This document shows positions 8,263-13,568 of a DNA stretch of 24,353 nt, piece after piece; position 1 is the stretch's first letter; the number at the start of each line of letters is the position of its first letter. Below the pieces are notes generated by a model. It made no database searches and was not told the origin of the DNA. It saw nothing but the letters and a program-made list of their open reading frames with translations. Source of the DNA: a virus; IMG/VR virus record IMGVR_UViG_3300020205_000137, positions 1 through 24,353 of that record; one strand, written 5' to 3'. The translations under genes and the position numbers were made by a program.

Positions 8263-8616
8263 ATGGCTGGTAATTCACAAATCGCATTTGCACCACTTGG
8301 CAAGACCATCGTGGTGGCCGCAGCTGCATCCGCACCTGCTGGCATCCAAGCGCCTGTCTACGCCAAGTTTGATCCACAGAATGCAGGCCAGTATCGATTC
8401 ATCAATGCAGGCACCACAACCGTGTTCTTGGGCACTGGCCCAAACGCAACAGACGCAACAGCCAACGCTGTGGCTCCTGTAGCCGGTACGCCTTCAGCAG
8501 CAATTGTTCTGATTCCTGGTGCAGTTGAAATCTTGCGTTTCAACCAAGACACCTTTTTCAGCGGATTGTCCAGCGCAGCTGCAACCGTGTACATCACGCC
8601 AGGCCAAGGCCTTTAA
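8263..8616 (+). CDS. small beta-rich phage structural-type protein
   Basis: The product is 117 aa. ATG 8263 follows AAGGAG at 8251-8256; earlier in-frame starts lie inside the previous gene. It is Ala-, Gly- and Thr-rich with short strands (YRFINAGTTTVFLGTG near 44-59, AVEILRFNQDTFFSG near 86-100) and ends VYITPGQGL. The composition fits a small virion decoration or tail-associated protein, but there is no decisive motif. The TAA overlaps an ATG at 8616 (TAATG) in the next frame. Confidence 0.7.
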   Translation: MAGNSQIAFAPLGKTIVVAAAASAPAGIQAPVYAKFDPQNAGQYRFINAGTTTVFLGTGPNATDATANAVAPVAGTPSAAIVLIPGAVEILRFNQDTFFSGLSSAAATVYITPGQGL

Positions 8617-8633
8617 TGTTGGAGACTGACGTT

Positions 8634-8846
8634 ATGGCAGAAAGCAACGAGATCGACCTCGTCAAGTATGGCGTGCTCTGGCAAAAAGTTCAGGACATGG
8701 ACAAAAAGATGGACAAGGTCGAGCGCCAGCTCGAAGAACTGGTGGCACTGGCCAACAAAGGTCGTGGAGGCCTTTGGTTTGGCATGACCATTGTCTCAGG
8801 CGTGTATGCTGTGGTCGGTTACCTGCTTAATTATTGGAAACATTGA
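8634..8846 (+). CDS. XhlA/holin-like coiled-coil membrane protein
   Basis: The product is 70 aa from ATG 8634 (GGAG at 8621-8624); an in-frame ATG at 8616, overlapping the preceding stop, would add six residues and cannot be excluded. A charged helical coiled coil (about 15-45, with DMDKKMDKVERQLEEL) is followed by one hydrophobic segment (about 48-66). This matches the layout of haemolysin XhlA and small phage membrane proteins found in lysis regions. It opens a chain of overlapping genes that ends in holin and endolysin, so an accessory lysis role is likely but unproven. Confidence 0.68.
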   Translation: MAESNEIDLVKYGVLWQKVQDMDKKMDKVERQLEELVALANKGRGGLWFGMTIVSGVYAVVGYLLNYWKH

Positions 8847-8983
8847 AATATGTACTTGCGATGGTTTTAACACTGTCGCAAGTTTCATCAACTGAATATC
8901 GGTGCGTTCGTTGGGCATGGACGGGTGATGTTTTTAATCGCAAAGTAGTATGCCTTGAGTGGAAAAAGGTAGAGCGAAAATGA
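8843..8983 (+). CDS. 46-aa secreted microprotein, TTG start
   Basis: This very short gene is open from TTG 8843 (overlapping the upstream TGA as TTGA, with GGAAA just before) to TGA 8981-8983, which overlaps the next ATG. The product begins with a K and a hydrophobic stretch (KYVLAMVLTLSQVSS) that looks like a signal peptide, followed by a small domain CVRWAWTGDVFNRKVVCLEW with two cysteines able to form a disulphide. I recall the W-TGDV-NRK-CLEW pattern as recurring in short phage proteins of unknown function. The alternative ATG 8861 would cut into the signal peptide and has no SD. There is no lipobox, so it is not a typical Rz1 lipoprotein. A periplasmic role in lysis is inferred from position. 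Confidence 0.7.
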   Translation: MKYVLAMVLTLSQVSSTEYRCVRWAWTGDVFNRKVVCLEWKKVERK

Positions 8984-9474
8984 TCGATCCAATTACAGCC
9001 CTAGCAGGTCTACAAACTGCAATAAGCGTAGTCAAAAAAGCCAGCAAGGTCGCAAATGATCTGGCTGGTTTAGCACCATCTATTGCCAAGATGTTTGATG
9101 CCAAAAGCGTGGCCACCAAAGCTATGGTGGAGGCCAAACGCTCTGGCAACAAGTCAAACTTAGGCACAGCCCTTCAAATCGAAATGGCGCTCGATGAGGC
9201 CAAGCGCTTCGAGGCCGAATTGATGATGTTGTTTCAAGTTACTGGCCGCGCTGATGTATGGCAAAAGATCAAAGAGCGCCAGCAGCAAATGGATATTGAA
9301 GATGCTCATTTAGCCAGGCAAGCCAAGGCAGATGAAAAAAAGCGTAAAGAAGCCGAGGCCGAGCAGCTAGAGTGGGCAATTGCGATTGTCGTGATTGTGA
9401 TGCTCATTGGCGCTATTGGCTGGGGAATCAATGAGGTTGCCGAACTGTGCGCCAGATCAAGGTGTGGTCGGTGA
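8980..9474 (+). CDS. tail-anchored phage protein, lysis region
   Basis: The product is 164 aa from ATG 8980, which overlaps the previous TGA (ATGA). The N-terminal half is helical (MIDPITALAGLQTAIS at the start), the middle is a strongly charged coiled coil (about 95-130), and a single hydrophobic segment at about 132-150 is followed by a short polar tail with two cysteines. Proteins of this layout, starting MIDPI and ending in one membrane helix, occur in many phages and have no settled function. A membrane-anchored coiled coil in a lysis cassette could be spanin-like or tail-associated; the sequence does not decide. Confidence 0.72.
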   Translation: MIDPITALAGLQTAISVVKKASKVANDLAGLAPSIAKMFDAKSVATKAMVEAKRSGNKSNLGTALQIEMALDEAKRFEAELMMLFQVTGRADVWQKIKERQQQMDIEDAHLARQAKADEKKRKEAEAEQLEWAIAIVVIVMLIGAIGWGINEVAELCARSRCGR

Positions 9475-9620
9475 ATGAGTACCAAAAGCAATTTGATCAA
9501 TTCCTCAAAATCTTCGTGCGCCTGTGCGTGGTTTGGTGGGTGCTTGGCCTGCTGCGCTTCTTGCCTGACGATCTGGCTGACAAAATTGTGAACAAATTTT
9601 TAGGGATGCTTGGACTATGA
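9471..9620 (+). CDS. 49-aa small membrane protein, GTG start
   Basis: GTG 9471 overlaps the upstream stop (GTGA) and has AAGG at 9459-9462 eight bases before it. The stop TGA 9618-9620 overlaps the next ATG. The product starts NEYQKQFDQFLKI, then has a membrane segment near residues 13-30 (IFVRLCVVWWVLGLL) and an amphipathic C-terminal helix. The two exact 4-base overlaps with its neighbours are strong evidence that it is translated; the alternative ATG 9475 frame gives an implausible Cys/Ser-rich peptide. It is small enough to be an antiholin or holin partner, but function is unknown. Confidence 0.68.
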   Translation: MNEYQKQFDQFLKIFVRLCVVWWVLGLLRFLPDDLADKIVNKFLGMLGL

Positions 9621-10228
9621 GTGAAGAAAAGCCATCAGATATATTGAGCAAAGTGCTGTCCTATGTCGACAGCCCATTCAAACTGTTTGCGCTGATACTC
9701 ATGGCGGTGTTTGCGTTTGCTGGATACTTTGTCTGGCAGAACCAAGCGCTGCTAATGGGCGCGTATAAAGAGTCCAAGAAGATGCCAAGCATTGTTGAGG
9801 ACAGAGTGGAAGATGCTGCGGCTCACTTATTCAAAACCACCAACGCCACCATTGTGGCCGTGTTCAAAGTCAATCCCATGTTTGGCACCCGAGTGCTGCA
9901 CCGAGCCTACACCAAAGAAGGCCGAGACAAAACCAACGATGGGCTTGATGTTGGGCTTTTCACGCATAACATGGCCAACAATGCGGATGTGGTCAAACTG
10001 ATGGCCAGCGAGATTCCTTGTGGCGAGTACAAGTCAGCTCAGTCTGAGATGGGCCTTTGGTATATCGCCAAGGGTGTCACATACACTTGCAGAATCAGCA
10101 TCCCACCAGACCCAAGCCGGTTTGTTGGCCAAATTACTGTGGGCTGGGATAATGAGCCAGCCGACATTCAGGTGGCAAGAACCATGATGGAAATTGCAGC
10201 AACCATGCTTTCAAGGAGCAAACAATGA
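9617..10228 (+). CDS. membrane-anchored protein with large soluble domain
   Basis: The product is 203 aa. One hydrophobic segment at about 20-41 (SPFKLFALILMAVFAFAG) follows a short polar N-terminus, so residues 45-203 are probably periplasmic. The soluble domain has NATIVAVFKVNPMFG and later SEMGLWYIAKGVTYTCRISIPPD and a GQITVGWD strand, with two cysteines that could form a disulphide. The strand pattern is faintly like a GAF/PAS-type sensor fold, but I cannot name a family. It overlaps both neighbours by four bases in the lysis chain, so it may sense or regulate lysis or superinfection; this is inference. Confidence 0.72.
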   Translation: MSEEKPSDILSKVLSYVDSPFKLFALILMAVFAFAGYFVWQNQALLMGAYKESKKMPSIVEDRVEDAAAHLFKTTNATIVAVFKVNPMFGTRVLHRAYTKEGRDKTNDGLDVGLFTHNMANNADVVKLMASEIPCGEYKSAQSEMGLWYIAKGVTYTCRISIPPDPSRFVGQITVGWDNEPADIQVARTMMEIAATMLSRSKQ

Positions 10229-10635
10229 TTGGAATCGACGCACTTCTGAATGTGGGCGGCAAGCTCATTGACAAGCTAATCCCAGACCCAGAAGCCAAAG
10301 CCAAAGCGCAACTGGAGCTGGCGAAACTGGCGCAGGAGGGTGAGCTGGCAAAGATGGCCAACGACACCAAGCTGTTCGAGGTGGAGCAACAAAACACCAC
10401 AGACCGCTGGACAGCAGACATGGGGTCAGACTCTTGGCTGTCTAAAAATATTCGCCCTATGGCCCTGATAGCCATCTTCTTGGCCTATTTCATCTTTACA
10501 GCCATGTCAGCCTTTGGCTACAACGCTCAGGAATCCTACGTTCAGCTGCTTGGCCAATGGGGACAGATTATTTTCTTGGCCTACTTTGGTGGCCGCACCG
10601 TTGAGAAACTTGCAGACATGAGGAGCAAGAAGTGA
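10225..10635 (+). CDS. holin, 3TM / GTA-holin type
   Basis: The product is 136 aa. An N-terminal amphipathic helix (IDALLNVGGKLIDKLIPDPE) and a charged Lys/Glu helix (about 20-55) precede two clear membrane helices (about 76-97 and 105-123) and a basic tail ending MRSKK. The motif NTTDRWTADMGSDSWLSKNIRP at about 57-78 is typical of the Holin of 3TMs family (PF11351). It would form the pore that triggers release of the endolysin encoded just downstream. ATG overlaps the upstream TGA, and its own TGA overlaps the endolysin GTG. Confidence 0.85.
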   Translation: MIGIDALLNVGGKLIDKLIPDPEAKAKAQLELAKLAQEGELAKMANDTKLFEVEQQNTTDRWTADMGSDSWLSKNIRPMALIAIFLAYFIFTAMSAFGYNAQESYVQLLGQWGQIIFLAYFGGRTVEKLADMRSKK

Positions 10636-11069
10636 ATCTCACACCACATTTCACACTGGAAGAATTGACAGCCAGCGAGACCGCAGAACGCAATGGCTGG
10701 GACAACAGCCCCAATGACACCGAGCTGGCCAACCTGACGCGCCTGGCAGACTTTCTGGAACAGGTGAAGGTAGTGCTTGGCGGAAAGCCCATCATGATCA
10801 GTTCAGGCCTGCGCACAAAGCTGGTCAATGATGCGGTGGGAAGCAAAGACACCAGCCAACACCGCACCGGCTGCGCTGCCGACTTCAAGGTGCCAGGCAT
10901 GACACCAGACGAGGTGGTGCGCAAGATCGTGGCCAGTGGTATTGGCTACGACCAAATCATCCGAGAGTTTGATCGATGGACGCACATCAGCGTGCCAAAC
11001 AGTGAGGACACCAGCCCACGCAAGCAGGCGCTAATCATCGACAAAGCTGGCACTCGTCAGTTTGCGTAA
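10632..11069 (+). CDS. endolysin, M15A-type zinc peptidase
   Basis: The product is 145 aa, with GTG start at 10632 (GTGA overlap) and AGGAG at 10621-10625. It matches the peptidase M15A family (PF08291): an N-terminal FTLEELTASETA segment, SSGLR near 57-61, the zinc motif SxHxxGxAxD at 75-84 (H77, D84), and the third ligand H118 in WTHIS with acidic D114/E112 nearby as candidate catalytic acid. Such enzymes cut the peptide cross-links of peptidoglycan. There is no signal peptide, so it needs the adjacent holin. Length is normal for a single-domain enzyme. Its last 13 bases overlap tail-to-tail with a leftward gene. Confidence 0.92.
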   Translation: MNLTPHFTLEELTASETAERNGWDNSPNDTELANLTRLADFLEQVKVVLGGKPIMISSGLRTKLVNDAVGSKDTSQHRTGCAADFKVPGMTPDEVVRKIVASGIGYDQIIREFDRWTHISVPNSEDTSPRKQALIIDKAGTRQFA

Positions 11070-11245
11070 GCGTATGCGCAGGCCACCAAAAGCGCCAGCC
11101 ACAGCACGCCAAGGATGGCAATAAAAAGCCCATAAAAAAAGCGCCTGAGAAGGCGCTTCAAGATTGATGTTGGAAAAGCATGAGTAATGCGAACAGGGCA
11201 GTCACGGCCCTGATTGCAATTGCCATATTTGGCGCAGCAGTTCAT
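11057..11245 (-). CDS. 62-aa Cys-rich small membrane protein
   Basis: The start ATG at 11245 has AAGGAG about six bases upstream and overlaps the preceding TGA (ATGA). The N-terminus is Cys-rich (MNCCAKYGNCNQGRDCPVR, with CNQGRDCPVR reminiscent of small phage proteins I have seen), followed by a basic segment (LKRLLRR) and one membrane helix (about 37-60, FYGLFIAILGVLWLALLVAC). The basic residues before the helix suggest the Cys-rich part stays in the cytoplasm. The TGA at 11057-11059 lies inside the 3' end of the convergent endolysin gene. Function is unknown; membrane location and position suggest a host-interaction or exclusion gene. Confidence 0.68.
   Translation of the reverse strand: MNCCAKYGNCNQGRDCPVRITHAFPTSILKRLLRRFFYGLFIAILGVLWLALLVACAYAYAN
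11134..11158 (-). terminator. intrinsic terminator-like hairpin for leftward transcription
   Basis: AAGCGCCT at 11139-11146 pairs perfectly with AGGCGCTT at 11151-11158 around a four-base loop. Read on the minus strand, the stem is followed by seven or more T (complement of 11134-11140). It lies inside the coding sequence of the small leftward membrane protein, about 75 bases before its stop, and faces the oncoming endolysin transcript. On the plus strand no T-run follows, so it should act mainly leftward. Confidence 0.65.
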
Positions 11246-11502
11246 GTGTTCTCCTTTGTGTAGAGTGGCTTTACTTCAGCATGGGTTCCCTTTAGCTGTG
11301 CCATTTCAACTGCTTCTGTCTCAGTAAAAAACATATCGTGCAGCTTGCCTTCAAAGACTCCCCATGCCACAGGCTCCTGCTCTGGCTGTGCCAAGGCTTC
11401 TTTGATGGCGGATTGAGCTAACTTAGCCACTGGGAATGGCATTGCCTCATCAATTGTTTTTAATGCTTGCAAGGCAATCTTCAATGCTTCATCTTTAGTC
11501 AT
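11242..11502 (-). CDS. 86-aa phage protein with EALAQPEQEPVAW motif
   Basis: ATG at 11502 overlaps the upstream TGA (ATGA); in-frame starts further upstream would run through the 54-aa gene in another frame and are rejected. It begins MTKDEALKIALQALKTI, has AIKEALAQPEQEPVAWGVF at about 32-50 and ends PLYTKENT. Short proteins with an N-terminal ALK/ALEAL helix, then EALAQPEQEPVAW and a YT-containing end are frequent in phages and prophages of proteobacteria and have no known function. It is soluble. It is third in a four-gene leftward module. Confidence 0.72.
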   Translation of the reverse strand: MTKDEALKIALQALKTIDEAMPFPVAKLAQSAIKEALAQPEQEPVAWGVFEGKLHDMFFTETEAVEMAQLKGTHAEVKPLYTKENT

Positions 11503-11663
11503 GAAGACCACCATGCCACCAAAAGAACCGCCATTCCAACGCCAATGGCAAAGGCCAGCACATAGCCTGCCACGCGCTCCCAAAGCGGCTCTGGGCGGCC
11601 ATAGCCCTGCACCCATGTGCAGTCTGCAAAATTACGAGGTGTTTCAAAGTTTGAATGTTTCAT
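11499..11663 (-). CDS. 54-aa small membrane protein
   Basis: ATG 11663 has AAGGAG six bases upstream, and the TGA at 11499-11501 overlaps the next start. The product has a polar N-terminus (HSNFETPRNFADCTWVQGYG), an RPEPLWERV segment, and a C-terminal membrane helix at about 34-52 (VLAFAIGVGMAVLLVAWW). The TPR...ADCTW pattern followed by one helix resembles very short membrane proteins scattered through phage early or moron regions; function is unknown. The strong SD and the exact overlap argue that it is a real gene. Confidence 0.68.
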   Translation of the reverse strand: MKHSNFETPRNFADCTWVQGYGRPEPLWERVAGYVLAFAIGVGMAVLLVAWWSS

Positions 11664-11679
11664 GGTGTTCTCCTTAGAT

Positions 11680-11693
11680 GGGGCCGAAGCCCC
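11680..11693 (-). other. UUCG-tetraloop hairpin between leftward genes
   Basis: On the minus strand GGGGC TTCG GCCCC forms a five-base-pair GC stem closed by a UUCG tetraloop, an unusually stable RNA fold. It lies between the stop of the 71-aa gene and the SD of the 54-aa gene. No U-run follows, so an mRNA stability or partial attenuation role is more likely than full termination. Confidence 0.6.
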
Positions 11694-11699
11694 TTTGGT

Positions 11700-11915
11700 T
11701 TAACGCTTTAATGCCATGCGCTTGCATTCTGCGCAATCACATGATTCAACTGAACTCTTGATGTCGTCAAGCAACTCTCTCATGGTGTCGTATGCATAGG
11801 TGTGGCACAAGTCCATTGGGTCATGATTAAACTTCCAGCCAGATGGAAGATTTAAGATAAATACATCTGGTTCGTCAGTATCGACATCACGAGATATGTT
11901 GAGTTTGTATTTCAC
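11700..11915 (-). CDS. 71-aa soluble protein with C-terminal CxC/C motif, GTG start
   Basis: GTG at 11915 has AAGGAG eight bases upstream. The product starts KYKLNISRDVDTDEPDVFIL, is acidic in the first half, contains GWKFNHDPMDLCHTYAYDTMRELLDDI, and ends with clustered cysteines (SCDCAECKRMALKR) that could bind zinc. No family is recognised. It is the first gene of the small leftward module, about 30 bases downstream of a good extended -10 promoter, so it is probably expressed independently of the large recombination operon. Confidence 0.68.
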   Translation of the reverse strand: MKYKLNISRDVDTDEPDVFILNLPSGWKFNHDPMDLCHTYAYDTMRELLDDIKSSVESCDCAECKRMALKR

Positions 11916-11945
11916 GGTCAGCTCCTTGCTGGTTGGTAGGCCTCC

Positions 11946-11954
11946 AGTATAACA
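11946..11954 (-). promoter_or_regulatory. extended -10 promoter for the small leftward module
   Basis: On the minus strand TGTTATACT gives an extended -10 (TGn then TATACT, five of six matches to TATAAT). The position 17 bases upstream holds no good -35, as is usual for extended -10 promoters. A start near 11939 would give a short leader with AAGGAG before the GTG at 11915. It lies in the gap between the two leftward gene groups. Confidence 0.5.
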
Positions 11955-11998
11955 CCACTTCCCACAATCTCACACAATTATTTTATAGGGACAAACCC

Positions 11999-12487
11999 TT
12001 ATATCGATGTGATCTCCACATCATGCGGTCTGCGCTTGCCATCGAGCAGGTCATGCAGTCGTTTTTCGGTCAATCGGTGGCATCGAATCATCACCCGAGC
12101 AGGCAACACATCCAGAAGGTCGGCGTAGTCGCTCAAAAGGGCACGTACAGCCTGAATTCCAGACCCATCCATACGAATGGTGCCACCAGCCCTGTTTCGC
12201 TTGCCAGCGACCGCCAAAGCGGTGATGGCATCCATCAGCAGGCCACCAGAATCCTCGCAGACCTTCATGTCGAGCACCAGCGTCTCCATGAGGTTGACTG
12301 CATCGGAAACCACACGCCAGTCGTCCGTGGTTGGTGTTGGCGCTGTCTCCATTGCATTCAAGCCACCATACATCATGGTGAGCTGGTGCGTGCGGTGCGC
12401 AACAGGCAATGGCTCAGTTGGACTGGCCATCATCTCGTCCATGATGGTGTAGTACTTCCTCCGCTGCTGGCGCTTCTTTTTTTGCAT
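11999..12487 (-). CDS. conserved phage protein of unknown function, last gene of recombination operon
   Basis: The product is 162 aa from ATG 12487, chosen for the GGAGG about six bases upstream and the TGATG overlap with the gene before; a start at 12523 would add 12 residues. The N-terminus is very basic (MQKKKRQQRRKYY), followed by MDEMMASPTEPLP, a helical section with PTTDDWRVVSDAVNLMETLV, and a C-terminal region with MIRCHRLTEKRLHDLL and KRRPHDVE. The basic head suggests nucleic-acid binding. I believe similar proteins occur in phages of Burkholderiales, without function. The TAA is followed by about 80 bases without a gene. Confidence 0.75.
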   Translation of the reverse strand: MQKKKRQQRRKYYTIMDEMMASPTEPLPVAHRTHQLTMMYGGLNAMETAPTPTTDDWRVVSDAVNLMETLVLDMKVCEDSGGLLMDAITALAVAGKRNRAGGTIRMDGSGIQAVRALLSDYADLLDVLPARVMIRCHRLTEKRLHDLLDGKRRPHDVEITSI

Positions 12488-12618
12488 CAATAGCCCCTCC
12501 ACATGCGCACATCCACCAACCACAGCGACAAAAAGAACTCGTCATTGGCAAAGCCAATGCCAAACACTGGCCACTTGTGCATCAGCGTCTCAATGCTGAT
12601 GTGAATCTGCTTTTTCAT
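12487..12618 (-). CDS. 43-aa microprotein
   Basis: ATG 12618 overlaps the TGA of the ribbon-helix-helix gene (ATGA), and its own TGA overlaps the next ATG (TGATG). The product is rich in aromatic and hydrophobic residues (KKQIHISIETLMHKWPVFG, then FFLSLWLVDVRMW). It may be a small amphipathic or weakly membrane-associated peptide. GGAG lies upstream. Existence is supported by the tight double overlap in an otherwise unbroken operon; function is unknown. Confidence 0.6.
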   Translation of the reverse strand: MKKQIHISIETLMHKWPVFGIGFANDEFFLSLWLVDVRMWRGY

Positions 12619-12785
12619 GCCTTGGTCTCCTGTGCTTGCTGGCGCTCCATCTCCATCTTGACGCAGTGCAAAATCTGCGCGGCCAGAGTGCGCGTGTTGC
12701 GCTCGGCCATCTTGCGCAGCTCACGCTCGATGTCGGCAGGCAGCCGAATGGTCATGTATCGGTCTTTGATTTTTGAGGTGGCCAT
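12615..12785 (-). CDS. ribbon-helix-helix DNA-binding protein, Arc/CopG type
   Basis: The product is 56 aa. The start ATG 12785 has GGAGGG about ten bases upstream and shares its last base with the previous stop (TGATG). The N-terminal strand DRYMTIRLP (8-16) is the DNA-contacting ribbon, followed by helix DIERELRKMAERN (18-30), a short turn and helix RTLAAQILHCVKMEME, the classic Arc/MetJ/CopG layout. It would bind DNA as a dimer. Position inside the leftward operon suggests feedback control of that operon or of late genes, as Arc and Mnt act in P22; no operator was confirmed. Confidence 0.8.
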   Translation of the reverse strand: MATSKIKDRYMTIRLPADIERELRKMAERNTRTLAAQILHCVKMEMERQQAQETKA

Positions 12786-13024
12786 CAGTCAGTCCCTCCA
12801 GCATTGGTGATTGCATCCTCGAACATGTCAGCAATGGCAGGAATACCGGCCAGCTCGATCGGCACGCCATTGGTCAGCAGACTGACCAAGTCCTCTTGAC
12901 CAGCGACCTCAATGTCGAATCGGGTCTGGGCAGCATGCCGAATGGCTTGTGCCTGGTTGCCAGCGCGAATCAGACGATGGCGATTGGTCTCCACATCGGT
13001 GACCACATAAATGCGTGTGCTCAT
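12785..13024 (-). CDS. 79-aa protein of unknown function
   Basis: ATG 13024 overlaps the VRR-NUC stop (ATGA). It begins with a strand-helix unit (STRIYVVTDVETNRHRLIRAGNQAQAIRHAA), then DIEVAGQEDLVSLL, and ends with an acidic helix. The pattern of RIYVV-D then RA-N-AQA-RH resembles short phage proteins found near DNA-metabolism genes. No enzyme or metal motif is visible. Its place between a nuclease and a ribbon-helix-helix regulator suggests an accessory role in the early operon. Confidence 0.7.
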   Translation of the reverse strand: MSTRIYVVTDVETNRHRLIRAGNQAQAIRHAAQTRFDIEVAGQEDLVSLLTNGVPIELAGIPAIADMFEDAITNAGGTD

Positions 13025-13386
13025 AAATTGTCCTTGTGTTGGTTGAAAAAGGCCTGAAGTTTGCCCTTGGCATCATCAGCACCTTTTCCCACTATACAAC
13101 AGAATCTCACACTTTCAAGATATGCAATCCAGTCTTTCTGCTCGGCACTCAGGCTTCCATCCTTGCTGCGCTTCATCTCCACCCAAAGACCCCAGGCAGG
13201 AATGAATAGATCAGGAACGCCACTGCTCACGCCTTCAGCCTTCAAGCGGCCAGCGGTGGCAGGACTGCGAGCGCCACCATTGGGAATGGCAAAGATGCGC
13301 ACGCCTGGCCAAGTCTGGCGAAACCAGCGCACCAGCTCGCGCTGCTCCTCATGCTCGGTGGGGATACGGTCGGTCAGAATGGGCAT
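13021..13386 (-). CDS. VRR-NUC domain nuclease
   Basis: The product is 121 aa from ATG 13386, with GGAG about six bases upstream; a start at 13398 would add four residues. It matches the VRR-NUC family (PF08774) of the PD-(D/E)XK superfamily: an E-rich first helix (EHEEQRELVRWF), then IPNGGAR, GVSSGVPDLFIP with D59, WVEMKR with E70 and K72, and LSAEQKDW. Stand-alone phage members are structure-specific nucleases, with Holliday-junction or nicked-DNA cleavage reported for some relatives. Next to an SF2 helicase and a recombination ATPase it probably trims or resolves recombination intermediates. It overlaps the gene before by 13 bases. Confidence 0.9.
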   Translation of the reverse strand: MPILTDRIPTEHEEQRELVRWFRQTWPGVRIFAIPNGGARSPATAGRLKAEGVSSGVPDLFIPAWGLWVEMKRSKDGSLSAEQKDWIAYLESVRFCCIVGKGADDAKGKLQAFFNQHKDNL

Positions 13387-13568
13387 TCTGGCTCCCACTT
13401 AGGACAGGCATCCACCTCGGCAGCGAACTCGGCTGGCGGTGTCATAAAGAACTCGGTGCACAGGCCATCGTTGCCGTACATCTCGCAGGTGTGGCAGCAC
13501 TTCGGTGGGCCAGCCTTGATCCACTCACGGTAATCAACCAAGAATTGTGGCTCTGGTGGTCGGATCAT
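13374..13568 (-). CDS. 64-aa Cys-rich (probable zinc-binding) protein
   Basis: ATG 13568 overlaps the previous stop (ATGA) and has AAGGGG upstream; an earlier start would lie in the 50-aa gene. Residues 24-37 hold CCHTC and GLC, and C55 and C62 come near the end (DACPKWEPECPF), giving six cysteines and one or two possible metal sites. No family is recognised. It lies between another Cys-rich microprotein and the VRR-NUC gene and overlaps the latter, so it is likely to be made with the nuclease and could be a cofactor. Confidence 0.66.
   Translation of the reverse strand: MIRPPEPQFLVDYREWIKAGPPKCCHTCEMYGNDGLCTEFFMTPPAEFAAEVDACPKWEPECPF

Noticed and set aside
11933-12493. 186-codon plus-strand frame
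   Set aside because: It lies opposite the 162-aa leftward gene, which has a strong SD and operon overlaps; the plus frame has no SD.
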